This document shows, piece after piece, positions 1 through 10,666 of a stretch of DNA of 64,000 nt. The notes under the pieces are model-generated. The model ran no database searches. It was given only the letters and a program-made list of their open reading frames with translations, and was not told the origin of the DNA. A program made the position numbers and the translations under genes. The stretch's first letter is position 1, and each line of letters starts with the position of its first letter. Origin of the DNA: Rugalucina vietnamica (taxonomy: Eukaryota > Mollusca > Bivalvia > Lucinida > Lucinidae); contig OZ024871.1 in NCBI GenBank assembly GCA_964017185.1, positions 9,850,214-9,914,213 of the forward strand. Direction: 5' to 3'.

Positions 1-237
1 TTTCAAATATTAAATTTATGTGTCATTTGAAATCTCTGCGAGTGCTTTCGACCAGTCAAAGCAGGACTGCATGTACTTTTCAAACAAGACATAGAACATA
101 AAACAACTGTAGCAAATCAGAGCCCATATAACCTTCAACAATGACTTTTGTATATACTTAAACGCAAAAGTTTCGCAACAGTTTTAAAATGCAAATTTCT
201 TCTTAACGACTCAAAACTTTCTTTCGATTATATTACG

Positions 238-326
238 ATGGACAAGTCCAGTTATTTCCCTTGCAAACAACATGAAACTCAGAACCCTGCATCGCATGGT
301 TGCCGAGAAAACGTAAACACTTCAAG
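238..326 (+). CDS. Gene 1, exon 1 (unrecognised 165-aa protein)
   Basis: Putative first coding exon of a five-exon plus-strand gene (238-326, 6156-6216, 6321-6420, 9828-9930, 10301-10445). The exon starts with ATG in the context ttacgATGG, encodes MDKSSYFPCKQHETQN and about 13 further residues, and ends in phase 2 at a good donor (TTCAAG then gtaacc). All four junctions keep one frame, for a total of 498 nt or 165 codons plus stop. The inferred protein is hydrophilic, has no signal peptide or membrane segment, and has several Cys and His residues near the N terminus but no zinc-finger pattern I can name. I do not recognise the family. The frame is also open upstream to about 148, so the exon could begin earlier. 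The intron structure is inferred from splice motifs and phase only. Confidence 0.5.
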
Positions 327-1016
327 GTAACCCATTTTTCAAAAGTCACAGAGGTACAATACCTTACACTGTATGTGAAAATGAAATTTCAAGCCAACGT
401 TTGTCGTCAAAAGCAAAAGGGACAACAAACGCAAATATGGAAATTTTATGCCTTGGTCGACGTTTATTTCGTGTGTGTGACGTGTTAAAAATTGGACGTA
501 TTTGGCTGTTTATAGGCAAACAAATATCAATAATGAAACACTTTTAATGTCATAATGTAGCCCTCAGTACCTTGCACAAATGACAAAAAGATCGCATCCT
601 AGCTGAGCATAACAAGTATGTTATGACTTTTTGAAAAAATAACCTAACATCAACTAAGCAAAGCATCACCTAAGCGTGCTGCTAAACATTACTTTCCAAA
701 TATTGTTATTGTTTTCTCCTCGTGCAGACACCAGACTATCGATTGTTGTTGTTTGTTTTTAAATCGAAATAAACATCTATATGTTAGACGCACATTGTTA
801 AAAAACATAAACGTAACACTAACACTAGCGATCAAATTCCTTTTATGGCAAATCATTTCTCATTGTGTAGGCAAATAAAATATACTTTCAAAAATATCTT
901 GAAATTGAAAATATAGAAGAAAACGAGAATGTAAATTGTTGCATTTCTTTTGCGTTTAAGTATATATATGTACATGTATGCCTGAAAATAAGAGTGCAGG
1001 AAAGGGAAACACTAGT
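327..1016. other. Gene 1 intron 1, start: no feature seen
   Basis: AT-rich sequence after the exon 1 donor. I see no coding exon, known repeat or RNA gene here. Confidence 0.5.
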
Positions 1017-1186
1017 TGTTTGTAACCACAGCATGATTTTACCAGGGATAGCAGGAACTTTCACTTTTAGTCCAGCATAACCACAAGCATTTCCCCATAA
1101 AAATTCCAGCTCATTTTCATGACAATGCCTCAACCTCCCAAGGACCAGTGGGGAAGGTATGGTTACAAATGACTGATGCATAATGG
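1017..1186. mobile_element. Diverged copy of the TGCACCAGTCATTTG MITE
   Basis: It runs from ttgtttgtaaccacag to ggttacaaatgactgatgca. These are the inverted ends shared with the copies near 8.8, 19.8 and 34.5 kb. The G/C-rich centre is eroded, and this copy is shorter than the others. Confidence 0.5.
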
Positions 1187-1380
1187 AGATCAAATTACAT
1201 GTATGTCCAATATACTGACCCTGACATTGTGACCAGTTCTTGGAAGTCATGACCATCTCCCACATTTAACTCTTAGAATTGAGGGACCTAACAGGATACA
1301 GGAGATAGTTCAGCATAGGTGCAAATACACTGTGCTTATGGTATTAGGTCATCCTATGATACAGGTGAGCTTGAAACATA

Positions 1381-1625
1381 ACGAGTCGCATAATGAGTAA
1401 ACCAACAATGTGGTTTCTGAACAGGTCCGACACAAACCGGCCTGTACAATTACAGAAGAAGGCTAGAAACTTGATATCTCGGAATTAGAAGAGAAGGGAT
1501 TGTACTAATTGTGTAGCGAAAACAAAGACGCTGATTAGCTAGGCAGTTACTGCACAGCTGATCTGCGTCTTTGTTTTTTTTGCATATGCAGATTGTTGGT
1601 TTTCTGATTGTTGGTTTTCATATGA
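1381..1625. mobile_element. PalMITE copy (degraded)
   Basis: It contains the family landmarks in order: gtgagaaaacc-like end (here atgagtaaaccaacaa), aacaggtccgacacaaacc, tagcgaaaacaaagacgc, a partly broken palindromic core, and ttggttttc at the far end. The centre has lost symmetry (gattagctaggcag against ctgcacagctgatc), so this is an old copy. Confidence 0.7.
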
Positions 1626-2142
1626 GCACAAGTATAGTCTGATTTTTTTCAATCTGCAGGGCAGAGCCTGTCAATTTTTGATTGACAATGACAAAATTGA
1701 CCATTACATTTAAAAATAGGTAGTTCACACATGGACTGAAACTTTGACCCACTTGTTTAATATTGTTGAACCAATCAGTGTCAAAATTTAATCTCATGCA
1801 CTGAAAATGATGGGTAAACACATACTGTCACAGAAACATGACTATTTATGTATGACCATATTGAAAATTCCCTTTGTAAATGCCTGGTAAACATTCTTGT
1901 TGTATCACTCTCTGTTTTTCCTTTCAAGTTCAAAACTTTAATTCTGATACAAGTAAATACCAAATGATGTAGGCTTACTAATTTACTGATGAAGGCGGCA
2001 GAAAAAAAAAAAAAAAAATTTCTTACTGGAAGTCACAGTACGGATCTGTAAAGTGTTGTTCTGTCATACTACACATTTGTTGAATTTGACTGACAGCTCA
2101 GTCAAGTTAGCAGCGATTCTGTTGCAGTAGCAAATAAAAGAA

Positions 2143-4436
2143 ACCAGAGGACCAATGGTCCTGTAAACGTTCACCTGAGTCTGCTGCATATACCAATAAA
2201 CGTTTGAATATTATGGTATTTAACCCCAGTGCAGGGGCAGATGAAGCCCTTGGGCCATTTTCTTTTTTCAGACTAATCAATATTCTGTCCATAGATGCTT
2301 CACGCCAAGTTTCATTAAAATCAATCTATTGGTTTCAGAGAAGAAGATATTTGAAGGGTTTTTACCATATATGGGCATGGTGGCCATCTTGGTCATGTGA
2401 CTTAGATTATTAATATACACATTGGTTCCCCCATCCTAGAGATGCTTCACATAAAATTTGGCTTCAATTGGCCAAGTGGTTTTAGAGGAGAAGATGTTTG
2501 AATATTATGGTAATATACATGTATATTGCCCCGGGGTGTGGACATATGAGCCCTTAGGTCCATTTTTTTTTTCAGAATCATTAATATTTAGTCCTACTAC
2601 CCATTTCCTGCAAGATTTTCACCTCAAATGACTTTTTAAAAGTTTTCCCCATTCCAATGCATTGGCGACCTATGTTGACCTTGTCGTAAAATAGGTCAAG
2701 GTCACCACAGGGTCATGATTCATATATATACATTGTAGTACTTCAGCCATTGGTGCTTCATACCAAGTTTCTTTGAAATCGGTCCTCAAAATTCGGAGAA
2801 GATTTTTGAAGGGTTTTTACCATATATGGGCATGGCAGCCATCTTGGTTATGTGAACTAGATAATTTATATATACATTAATTCCCCCATTCCATAGATGC
2901 TTCACATACAATTTGGCTTTGATTCGCCAAGCGGTTTCAGAGGAGAAGATATTTGAATATTATGGTAATATACATGTATATTGCCCCGGGGTGGGGGCAG
3001 ATGAGCCCCTGGGGTCCAATTTTTTTCAGAATCATTAATATTCAGTCCTACTGCCCATTTCCTGCAAGACTTTCACTTTAAAAGACATTTTAAAAGTTTT
3101 CCCTATTCAAATGCATTGGCGACCTATGTTGACCTTGCCGTAAAAAAAGGTCAAGGTCATCACAGGGTCACGATTTATATGCACATTGTAGTACTTCAGC
3201 CATTGATGCTTCATGCCAAGTTTCTTTGAAATCCATCCACATGTTCTGGAGAAGATTTTTGAAGGGTTTTTACCATATATGGGCATCGCGGCCATCTTGG
3301 TCATGTGACCTGGATTATTTATATACACATTGATTACCCCTTCCTATTGATGCTTCACATAAAATTTGGCTTTGATTGGCCAAGCGGTTTCAGAGGAGAT
3401 GATGTTTGAATATTATGGTAATATACATGTATATTGCCCCGGGGTGGGGGCATATGAGCCCCTGGGGTCCAATCGTTTTTCAGAATCATTAATATTCAGT
3501 CCTACTGCCCATTTCCTGCAAGACTTTCACTTTAAATGACTTTAAATGACATTTAAAAGTTTTCCCCATTCAAATGCATTGGCGACCTATGTTGACCTTG
3601 CCGTAAAATAAGTCAAGGTCATCACAGAGTCATGATTTATATACACATTGTAGTGCTTGAGCCATCGATGCTTCATGCCAAGTTTCTTTGAAATCGATCC
3701 ACCTGTTCTGGAGAAGAAGATTTTTGAAGGGTTTTTACCATATATGGGCATGGCGGCCATCTTGGTCATGTGACCTGGATTATTTATATACACATTGATA
3801 ACCCCTTCCTATTGATGCTTCACATAAAATTTGGCTTTGATTGGCCAAGCGGTTTCAGAGGAGATGATGTTTGAATATTATGGTAATATACATGTATATT
3901 GCCCCGGGGTGGGGGCATATGAGCCCCTGGGGTCCAATTTTTTTCAGAATCATTAATATTCAGTCCTACTGCCCATTTCCTGCAAGACTTTCACTTTAAA
4001 TGACTTTAAATGACATTTTAAAAGTTTTCCCCATTCAAATGCATTGGTGACCTATGTTGACCTTGCCGTAAAATAAGTCAAGGTCATCACAGGGTCATGA
4101 TTTATATATACATTGTAGTGCTTGAGCCATCAATGCTTCATGCCAAGTTTCGTTGAAATCAGTCCACCAGTTCTGGAGAAGAAGATTTTTGAAGGGTTTT
4201 TACCATATATGGGCATGGCGGCCATCTTGGTCATGTGACCTGGATTTCTTATATACACATTGGTTCCCCCTTCCTATAGATGCTTCATATAAAAATTTGG
4301 CTTTGGTTGGCCAAGCGGTTTCAGAGAAGACGATCTTTGAAATTGTGGACGGACGGACGACGGACGGACGGACGGACGACGGATCATGGCCATCCTATAA
4401 GCTCACCTTGTGAGCCTAATGGCTCAGGTGAGCTAA
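2143..4436 (+). mobile_element. Family A satellite-bearing element, copy 1 (five units)
   Basis: Non-autonomous element with no coding capacity. It starts at ccagaggaccaatggtcct (a small hairpin) and ends with a run of GACG tetranucleotides followed by the hairpin agctcaccttgtgagcc / ggctcaggtgagct and CTAAAA. In between are five tandem units; the landmark CCATATATGG lies at 2365, 2820, 3273, 3738 and 4203, giving periods of 453-465 bp. Each unit also carries GCCATCTTGG, GTCATGTGAC and AGGTCAAGGTCA or close variants. The architecture matches bivalve pearl / Helentron-associated elements, which I recall as having satellite cores, a (GTCY)n-type microsatellite and a 3' hairpin. It lies in intron 1 of gene 1. 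Confidence 0.85.
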
Positions 4437-5465
4437 AAAGTTCCCTGTCATCATTAAAAGAGAAAATTTTTTGTCGACAACATTTTTTGTTTTTGTATGA
4501 CTGTGAGCGCATTAGAAAACAATGATGAATGTCGCAAAAATGATTTTTCTATGCCGCCTGTGACCCAAGTTCTGGACAACAGTTCCCTGTCACTAGCATT
4601 AAAAAGTGGATATTTTGTGGCCAATATTTTAGCCCTCACAAGCTGAGCTTATAGGATCAGGGTACTTGGGCCGGCGTCCGTGCACCCGTTTGTGCATTCA
4701 TCACATTTACACTTTCAAATATGACTATCTCTCAGACCATGCCAAATACGATCAAATTTTATCTGAAGCATCATTGAGGTGGGGGAATGATTGCATTAGA
4801 TTGAAAAAAAAATGTTTTCTAAACCACAAGGCCCATAGCTTTCATATTTAGTGCAAATTAGTGTATAGACTACTCCTCTTTATAAATACTGTCAATTGTG
4901 CCCATGGGGTCCATACAGACAAAGCTCCAGATTATCATCGTCTATCTTGAAGCTTACACTGATGAGCAAATCGCTAAGGTGAGGTACAGGACAATTCGGT
5001 CGCTTGCTTTCATTTAAGTCTGGCAATAAGAAATGATGATCAATGTCATCACAAACAGATGTTTTATATCCCACCTAATAGCCAGTCTATGGACACTTTT
5101 ACTGCTGGCAGGGAACTTTTGTCCTTAAGCTATGTTATGGGTGGGATAGAAAAGTCTTGTTTGCGGCATAAGTGTTCGTTTCCAATAACGCTCACAGCCA
5201 GACGAAACTGTAAAAAATCGGCAACATTTTCCATAACGTTGGTAATAGTTCTGTTGCAGCATTCATCATCATTTTCTACATAGCGATCACAGCCGTACGA
5301 AAAAGAAAAAAAATAAAATAAAATAATAAAAAAAATGGCGAAAAATATTTCCACTTACATGGAACTATTTTTGTTGAACGTTGGTCGTAGGTGACGTCGA
5401 AAAGACATGATTGTGGCATTAATTGTCATTTTCTTATGCGCTAGCCAAAACAATCTGCGACAAAA
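4437..5465. repeat. Degenerate inverted repeats of uncertain family
   Basis: Segments near 4540-4600 (tttctatgccgcctgtgacc ... acaacagttccctgtcac) recur inverted near 5100-5165 (ctggcagggaacttttgtcc ... gggtgggatagaaaagtc). The sequence near 4640-4690 (gagcttataggatcagggta ... ggcgtccgtgc) resembles the reverse of a family A 3' end. It looks like one or more eroded foldback elements. No gene seen. Confidence 0.45.
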
Positions 5466-5755
5466 ATGTTCACCGCAGGCAAAATTGCTGCTTACTTGAC
5501 TGTTTTTTGCTGTAGCAAAATAGCTGCTAATTTGACCAATTTCGCTGCAGCAAAATTGCCGCTAACTTGACTGTATTTTGCTGCAGCAAAATTAATTCTA
5601 ACGCTGCGAGCGAAATTGCCGTTAACTAGACTGCTTTTGCTGTAGCAAATTGCTGCTACATGTAACATGACCGATTTTGCTGCAGCAAAATTGCTGCTAA
5701 CTTGACCGTTTTTGATGCAGCAAATTTGCTGCTAATTTTACCGTGCTGACCTTGT
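5466..5755. repeat. ~36-bp tandem repeat around TTTGCTGCAGCAAA
   Basis: About seven or eight irregular units of the form gctgctaacttgaccg + ttttgctgcagcaaaa. Landmark GCTGYAGC positions are roughly 5509, 5544, 5580, 5639, 5679 and 5714. Each unit carries the near-perfect palindrome TTTGCTGCAGCAAA. It has no open frame. Confidence 0.75.
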
Positions 5756-6155
5756 AGGAAAAATAAGTAAAATCAGCTGGTTCTCCCTATCGCTTTATAT
5801 TTTCGAATGGTTATATTTTAGAAACAAAATGTAATGTTTTTGTGTGTCTACCATACACTTCACCTATTTTGAAATCATTCAGGTGAAACACAGGTATGGC
5901 ACAAAGACAACAAGCATAGTCACCTTTATCTCAATTATACATTGTCAGCTCTGGGACCCTTTCTCAACAATGAAATCACCCAAGGCTAGGCTTACGGTAG
6001 CTAAGCCCTGCCCTGCAGATTGAAAAAAATCCAAGTATATCAAACAGAAAGTAGCACTACTTTAGCTGTAGGGTATGAACAATATGGTATAGTCATCAAG
6101 ATGTTATTAATTTATCTTAATAATTACATGGAACAATGGACATTTATGATCACAG
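5756..6155. other. Gene 1 intron 1, end: no feature seen
   Basis: Ordinary intronic sequence up to the exon 2 acceptor. No repeat recognised. Confidence 0.4.
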
Positions 6156-6216
6156 CTGTGCCTTTGAAGTGATCCCCAACATCAGATGGAAGAGGAGATA
6201 CAGGGAGAATATTAAT
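6156..6216 (+). CDS. Gene 1, exon 2
   Basis: A 61-nt exon between a moderate acceptor (tttatgatcacag) and a donor gtaatc. Entering with one base to complete the exon 1 codon, it reads CAFEVIPNIRWKRRYREN..., a basic stretch, and leaves in phase 0, matching exon 3. This is the least certain exon of the gene, because both splice sites are only moderate. Confidence 0.4.
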
Positions 6217-6320
6217 GTAATCCACACCTTGCACAGTTCACCCATCAATCAAACTGTTATGGACAGTACTGTTCCTGGAGATTTATTGTTTTAATCTTGT
6301 TAATTTCTCACTTTCATCAG

Positions 6321-6420
6321 TTGGTCCATCTAAAGTATGCACAGGGTATGCAGGAATCAAAGCAGTATCATCAGCTACCATCTGAAACTAGTCAGCAGAC
6401 ATGTGCAAGTAGTGCACCAG
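6321..6420 (+). CDS. Gene 1, exon 3
   Basis: A 100-nt exon with a strong pyrimidine-rich acceptor (ttctcactttcatcag) and a strong donor (CACCAG then gtatta). It encodes LVHLKYAQGMQESKQYHQ and about 15 more residues rich in Gln and Ser. It enters in phase 0 and leaves in phase 1, matching exons 2 and 4. Confidence 0.55.
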
Positions 6421-6615
6421 GTATTAGAAACCCTGCACCCCCAACATCAAGCCCAGCGATGGGGGTGGGGTGGGGGAGATTAACAGGCATGTTTTGGCTT
6501 CAGCATTTTACTAGCAGTGTAGAATAGGGGATATACAACCTGCCTGGGTTCAAGTGGTTATTTTGGTTATTCCCAAGCCGCAAGTGAGATGTGGTTACAA
6601 ATGACTGGTGCATAT
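6421..6615. mobile_element. Partial TGCACCAGTCATTTG MITE
   Basis: It ends with gtggttacaaatgactggtg, the conserved inverted end of this family. The G-rich middle (gggggtggggtgggggag) is typical, but the other end is not clear. Confidence 0.45.
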
Positions 6616-6854
6616 AATGAGTTAAAGCAACAGCTCATCACATAAACTACTTGGTTAAAGCTACTTATGCTGCATCAAATGGAGGTCTTTGTATGTTTTG
6701 ACCATCTTCCATCAGAAGATCACAATGTGATTTAACTTCCAAACAGAATATCCTGGTTCTAAGGTTGATCATGGTAATTAATGTAAATGATTGATAAAAC
6801 TTACATCTGTATTGATACTAGGTACTTTGATACCCCAGTAGCTAATTAGTGTAC

Positions 6855-7000
6855 TAATCTGATTTTTCCATGAGGGAAAACAAAGGTGCAGATCAGCTGT
6901 GCAGTAACTGCACAGCTGATCAGCACCTTTGTTTTCGCTGAATGTGGCTAGTACAATCCCTCTCTTTTCTAAATCCAAAGTCTGTCACATATAGCCTACT
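6855..7000. mobile_element. PalMITE copy (one half retained)
   Basis: It has the core palindrome in the TGTGCAG/CTGCACA version (cagctgtgcagtaactgcac), followed by tttgttttcgctgaatgtgg and the ctagtacaatccctct landmark. The left part and right terminal repeat are missing or diverged. Confidence 0.7.
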
Positions 7001-7483
7001 TCTGAGGCTGTGTCTGGCCCATTTGAAAAACTGAACACAGTTTTCTCATGACACCACTCAATTAGCTTATTAATCAGCCTGGTTGGGTCCTGTCTCTGTT
7101 GTTGATACAGGGTCAGATAACTCCTACCAGAACACCAAACTCTGCCTGCTTCCAATCAACTCCTGCTTCTGTTTTCCTACAAAGGTAAACTGATGTTACA
7201 AGTATGATGTAACTAATTACGGAAGAATGGTAACACTGTCAGCAAGTCGGCAGGTAACCAGGTATCAAAGACATAAACAAGCTCTCGTTACTGAAAGAAT
7301 AAGTATGATCTATCAAGTATGTGATGGTTTCTCATCATTCGAACACACCCATGGCATTAAGGTTTAAAGATCCTTTGAAAATGCTTTATAGTTTGTTTCA
7401 AAACTTTATGTCCCAGTCAACAATTTTTAATCATGTCAGGACAGGGCAAGATATGAACCAGTTACCTAAACGGAGTAAAATAT
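7001..7483. other. Gene 1 intron 3: no feature seen
   Basis: No repeat family or exon recognised in this stretch. Confidence 0.4.
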
Positions 7484-7582
7484 TGTGTCTAGCTCAAGGA
7501 TACAACACATTGACAATTACTGGGTTCCAACCTAGGTCCACTCCATTATGTTTTGTACGCACTGCCACTGGACTCGTGATGT
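7484..7582 (-). mobile_element. Old tRNA-derived SINE fragment
   Basis: On the plus strand, tgtgtctagctcaaggatac and the following ~90 bases align by eye with the SINE at 45283-45469 (tgtgtcttgctcaaggacac ...). The B-box region is decayed (ctgggttccaacctaggt). Confidence 0.5.
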
Positions 7583-7875
7583 ATCTATCTCATATGGTGA
7601 AGGCACATACTCAGAATGCTTATTGCATCCACTCCTAAACTTCAGAACATTGATACTTCAATATTTCCCACTTTAACAGGCCTACCACATGTACCTACCA
7701 ATATATAGGTTCATACAGGTCATGTACCTCCAGTAAGCCTGTTAATCCCTCAGAGACAAATGGAATCCCTCCAAGCCAGGTGGGATAAACTAAATATTAT
7801 GGTATCTGTGCCACCCGATCTGATGCTATCAGGACATACACAAACTTATAAAGCACCTGTATCATGTGATGTTGT

Positions 7876-8045
7876 CATGAGAAAAACTACTTTTTCTCCT
7901 AAGTGAAAACGAAGCCGCAGATCAGCTGTGAAGTAACCAAGCAGCTGATCAATGCCTCTATCTACATGTCCAGTTTCAGGTCTAGCTTTCCTCTTGCTGT
8001 AAAGCACAGATTGTGTCAGACTTGGTCAACTGATTTGCACCTTAT
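7876..8045. mobile_element. Very degraded PalMITE copy
   Basis: Landmarks: catgagaaaaactac, agtgaaaacgaagccgcaga, tcagctgtgaagtaaccaag and cagctgatcaatgcctct, then a weak match to the right-hand half. It is heavily mutated. Confidence 0.45.
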
Positions 8046-8386
8046 TGTTTTTCTACCAGCATAATGCAGAGTGCCAGACTCCTGATGCAGACATCCATTT
8101 TTCAAAACCTACCATCTCTCTTCCGAAATGGCTGAAAAAAATGATGACTGGGACATTAAACAACTCATATGAAAAATACTAAAGATCAGCCTTGCTTCAG
8201 ACTTTGCAACAATTTTTTTCCTACCTGCAAAGTAGAGTTGTATGAGTCAGTAGTGTTATCATAGAGGATATCTTCTATCTGAGATGGAGATAACAGGGGT
8301 AGATCACAATGATTCCTGCAGGCAAAAACAACAAAGTCAGGAATAACTTTCTCCTAAACATGTAAAACTTTATCTTAAATGAGCCT
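8046..8386. other. Gene 1 intron 3: no feature seen
   Basis: No exon or repeat recognised. Confidence 0.35.
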
Positions 8387-8614
8387 GTGCATGAGAAAAC
8401 CAACAATCTGCCTATGCGAAAACAAAGACGCAGATCAGCTTCGCGGTAACCGCGAAGCTGATCAGCGCCTTTGTTTTCGCTACACGGATAGTACAGTCCC
8501 TCTTCTTCTTAAATCCAAAATTTCAAGCCTCTAGCCATCTTCTGTGCTTGTACAGCCCGGTTTGTGTCGGACCTGGTCAGAAACCCGAACTGTTGGTTTT
8601 GTCACGCACAGGCT
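8387..8614. mobile_element. PalMITE copy (well preserved)
   Basis: It runs from gcatgagaaaaccaacaatc to ttggttttgtcacgcacagg. The core palindrome is of the TTCGCGG/CCGCGAA type and nearly perfect: gcgaaaacaaagacgcagat against atcagcgcctttgttttcgc. The usual cggatagtacag and ggtttgtgtcggacctggtc landmarks follow. Confidence 0.85.
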
Positions 8615-8807
8615 CAAATGTGATTATTACTGTCCTGATCAACCAGTGCATTGGCCATTAAGGGCAAGTCAGGTCCAAGGGTCTTCATCAGTTCTAAGCC
8701 ACAAAGAAAATACATGTTTCTTGTACATCCTAATAAAATCAACAGCAATTATGTGGCTTAAAAGTCCCTTACAAGTTGTAAGTATCTGAAGCTTGTATAC
8801 CATTTAT

Positions 8808-9116
8808 ACACCAGTCATTTGTAACCACTGCTCCCCCACCTACAGGGAAGGGCAGGGATTATGACTTTTCAGTTTCAGTACCCCGCTATAAGGGGCAAAC
8901 AGGAGGTCAAAGCTTTGCTCTTTACCCAGACCTTTGCAATAGAAAATGCCCCTGGGGTAAGGATCCTAATGTCAAAACCCTGTCATTTCCCCTGCACTGC
9001 GGGTACACTTGAAAAGTAATTGCCCCGCACTTTAGCCCGGCTATCCCCCACCCTTCTCTGTAGGTGGGGGGGGGGGGGGGGGGAGGGGGGGTCAGTGATT
9101 ACAAATGACTGGTGCA
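8808..9116. mobile_element. TGCACCAGTCATTTG MITE, full copy
   Basis: A ~310-bp element with inverted ends (acaccagtcatttgtaacca against ttacaaatgactggtgca) and second-level inverted blocks (cccccacctacaggga / ttctctgtaggtgggg). The middle is rich in CCCC and GGGG blocks. It has no open frame. Confidence 0.75.
9066..9091 (+). repeat. G18-A-G7 homopolymer tract
   Basis: Eighteen consecutive G, one A, then seven G, inside the MITE at 8808-9116. It probably expanded from the family's CCCCCACC block, and it is prone to quadruplex formation and length error. Confidence 0.9.
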
Positions 9117-9827
9117 TTATAAAGACTTGTAAGTCCCATACAAGTGACTTATGTAGAATTTTGAAGTACACCCAATTCTAAAACGACCACTTGGCAAAGA
9201 TGATGAAGCAAAGATTTAAACAGCAACTTATGTTTAAAGGTGATAATGTTACATTCATCAGGCAAAGACAGTAATAGGTTTCTTTACTAAATCAGCTACT
9301 CCCATAACATGATCTGATATTTTCTATTATGATGTTCCTGTCGGAATACCTGACTCAACAACAGTCAGGCAGTCAGCATCAATGTCCCAATATCAATGTT
9401 GACTGCAACATGATTTATGTTATAGATCTGCTACTCTGCCCTATCAAAAAGTTAAAATGCCTCATGCAAATTCATATACAAGGCATTTCATTCATCATTT
9501 TCTTTTCCATTTTACAGTTTATATGATTTATGGTACCAGTTTACACAATATTGTGGAACTAAATACTTCCATCTAATGCAGAAAGTTAATAACAAATATT
9601 TACTCAACAGCTGCTAATTTCTATTGAAGTACTAGGTAATCTCAATGATTAAGCTGTAAATGCCTATGTCAAAGGTTTTACAAATATTCAAAATTAACAA
9701 ATGTTAGGCAATATTTGCTTTTCAATGTTTAGTGTAAGGTAAGATCAAGTGTACTTTACTATTGACAGTGCTTTTAATTTAATTTTCCCTTTGGTTTCTT
9801 GGGAAAACTCCAATATGTTCATTATAG
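9117..9827. other. Gene 1 intron 3: no feature seen
   Basis: AT-rich intronic sequence up to the exon 4 acceptor. Nothing recognised. Confidence 0.4.
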
Positions 9828-9930
9828 ATATACAACAAGATAATGCACCTTGTGTTGACAAAGGTGCAGAAATTACTGTAAAAGGCACTGTTTGGGAAAG
9901 CAGACAAATGCATGGTGTACCTAACTTCAG
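9828..9930 (+). CDS. Gene 1, exon 4
   Basis: A 103-nt exon with acceptor tatgttcattatag and donor CTTCAG then gtatga. It enters in phase 1 (G + AT gives Asp) and reads IQQDNAPCVDKGAEITVKG, then TVWESRQMHGVPNF, leaving in phase 2. The reading is open only in the frame that also fits exons 3 and 5. Confidence 0.55.
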
Positions 9931-10300
9931 GTATGACAGGGCAAGTATAAGAAAAGGATCAAAGCTGATCAGAAAATAATCAACTCAAGATGTAACCAGT
10001 TGGCAGCATGTAGCTCTGTAGCTCTTATGGCAGAGAGATCTGTGTTTGAGTCCTAGTCTTCAGATTGTAAAACTTTTTTCATGCTCAACTCAGCTGAGAC
10101 TAAAACTTATCCTTCTCATAAATGCTAAAATGACAACAATTTCTTCTGTTGGCATTTTAACATTTATTAGCAGGATAAAGTACAGGCTTTGGTGATCTAA
10201 AACTGAAATTTCAATTTATTTAGGCTATTTCATCATTTATGAGCAGTTTCAATTTTGTGCTCAGCTGAGTTGTGCATGAAATTTGTTTTTATAACCTCAG

Positions 10301-10445
10301 GGCCAGGCCATATTCTTTTTCCAGCCCTGTTACATTTGATGGCTCAGGTGGGCACGTGCTCTGGCTGCAAGCAGCAAAGGGACTGTCTCATCGGTTCTCA
10401 TCTACCTTCCAGCATGGTTCCAAGCAGATTTGGGGACAAGTCTGA
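10301..10445 (+). CDS. Gene 1, exon 5 (terminal)
   Basis: Acceptor ttgtttttataacctcag. One base completes Arg, then ARPYSFSSPVTFDGSGG, a Trp/Gln/Ser-rich stretch and a stop TGA at 10443-10445 after IWGQV. The stop lies 18 bp before a tRNA-derived SINE, which would therefore sit in the 3' UTR. No clear AATAAA is close by. Family not recognised. Confidence 0.5.
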
Positions 10446-10462
10446 TTAAGCAGGGTGAAAAT

Positions 10463-10545
10463 GTGGCTCAGTAACTCAGCTGGCAGAGTGCTTGCACAGT
10501 AAGCGAGAGGCTCTGGGTTTGAGTCCCAGTTGGGCCAGATTCTAA
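10463..10545 (+). mobile_element. tRNA-derived SINE head
   Basis: tRNA-like pol III signals: an A-box-like stretch (actcagctggcagagtgc) and a B-box-like stretch (gggtttgagtccc) about 35 bp apart. The 3' part is not clearly defined. A weaker tRNA-like stretch with the same B-box form (tgtttgagtcctag) lies near 10010-10065. These do not fold as intact tRNA genes. Confidence 0.5.
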
Positions 10546-10666
10546 TTCAGTCCCTATGGCATAGATAATCCATTTTCATTGCCTTTAGTCAGGCCAAATA
10601 GTAGAACACTGAGATTATTATTCTTTCTGTCACAAAGTGCTTTTACTTCTTTGCGCTTCTTAAAAT

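Noticed and set aside
2143-4436. CRISPR-like array
   Set aside because: Units are ~460 bp of near-continuous homology with no unique spacers, in a eukaryotic context.
2204-4525. Open frames with repeated 'YHIWAWRPSWSCDL' on the plus strand and 'NNPGHMTKMAAMPIYGKNPSK' type sequence on the minus strand
   Set aside because: They recur in every family A unit on both strands and are broken between units. They reflect the conserved DNA block of the satellite, not a protein.
6297-6527. A 76-codon continuous frame through 6321-6420 as a single-exon gene
   Set aside because: The part after 6420 reads into a G-rich MITE. The splice donor at 6421 and the phase match to the next exon explain the coding part better.
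10463-10545. Functional tRNA gene
   Set aside because: A and B box-like signals are present, but no complete cloverleaf or acceptor stem could be formed by eye. It fits a SINE head better.
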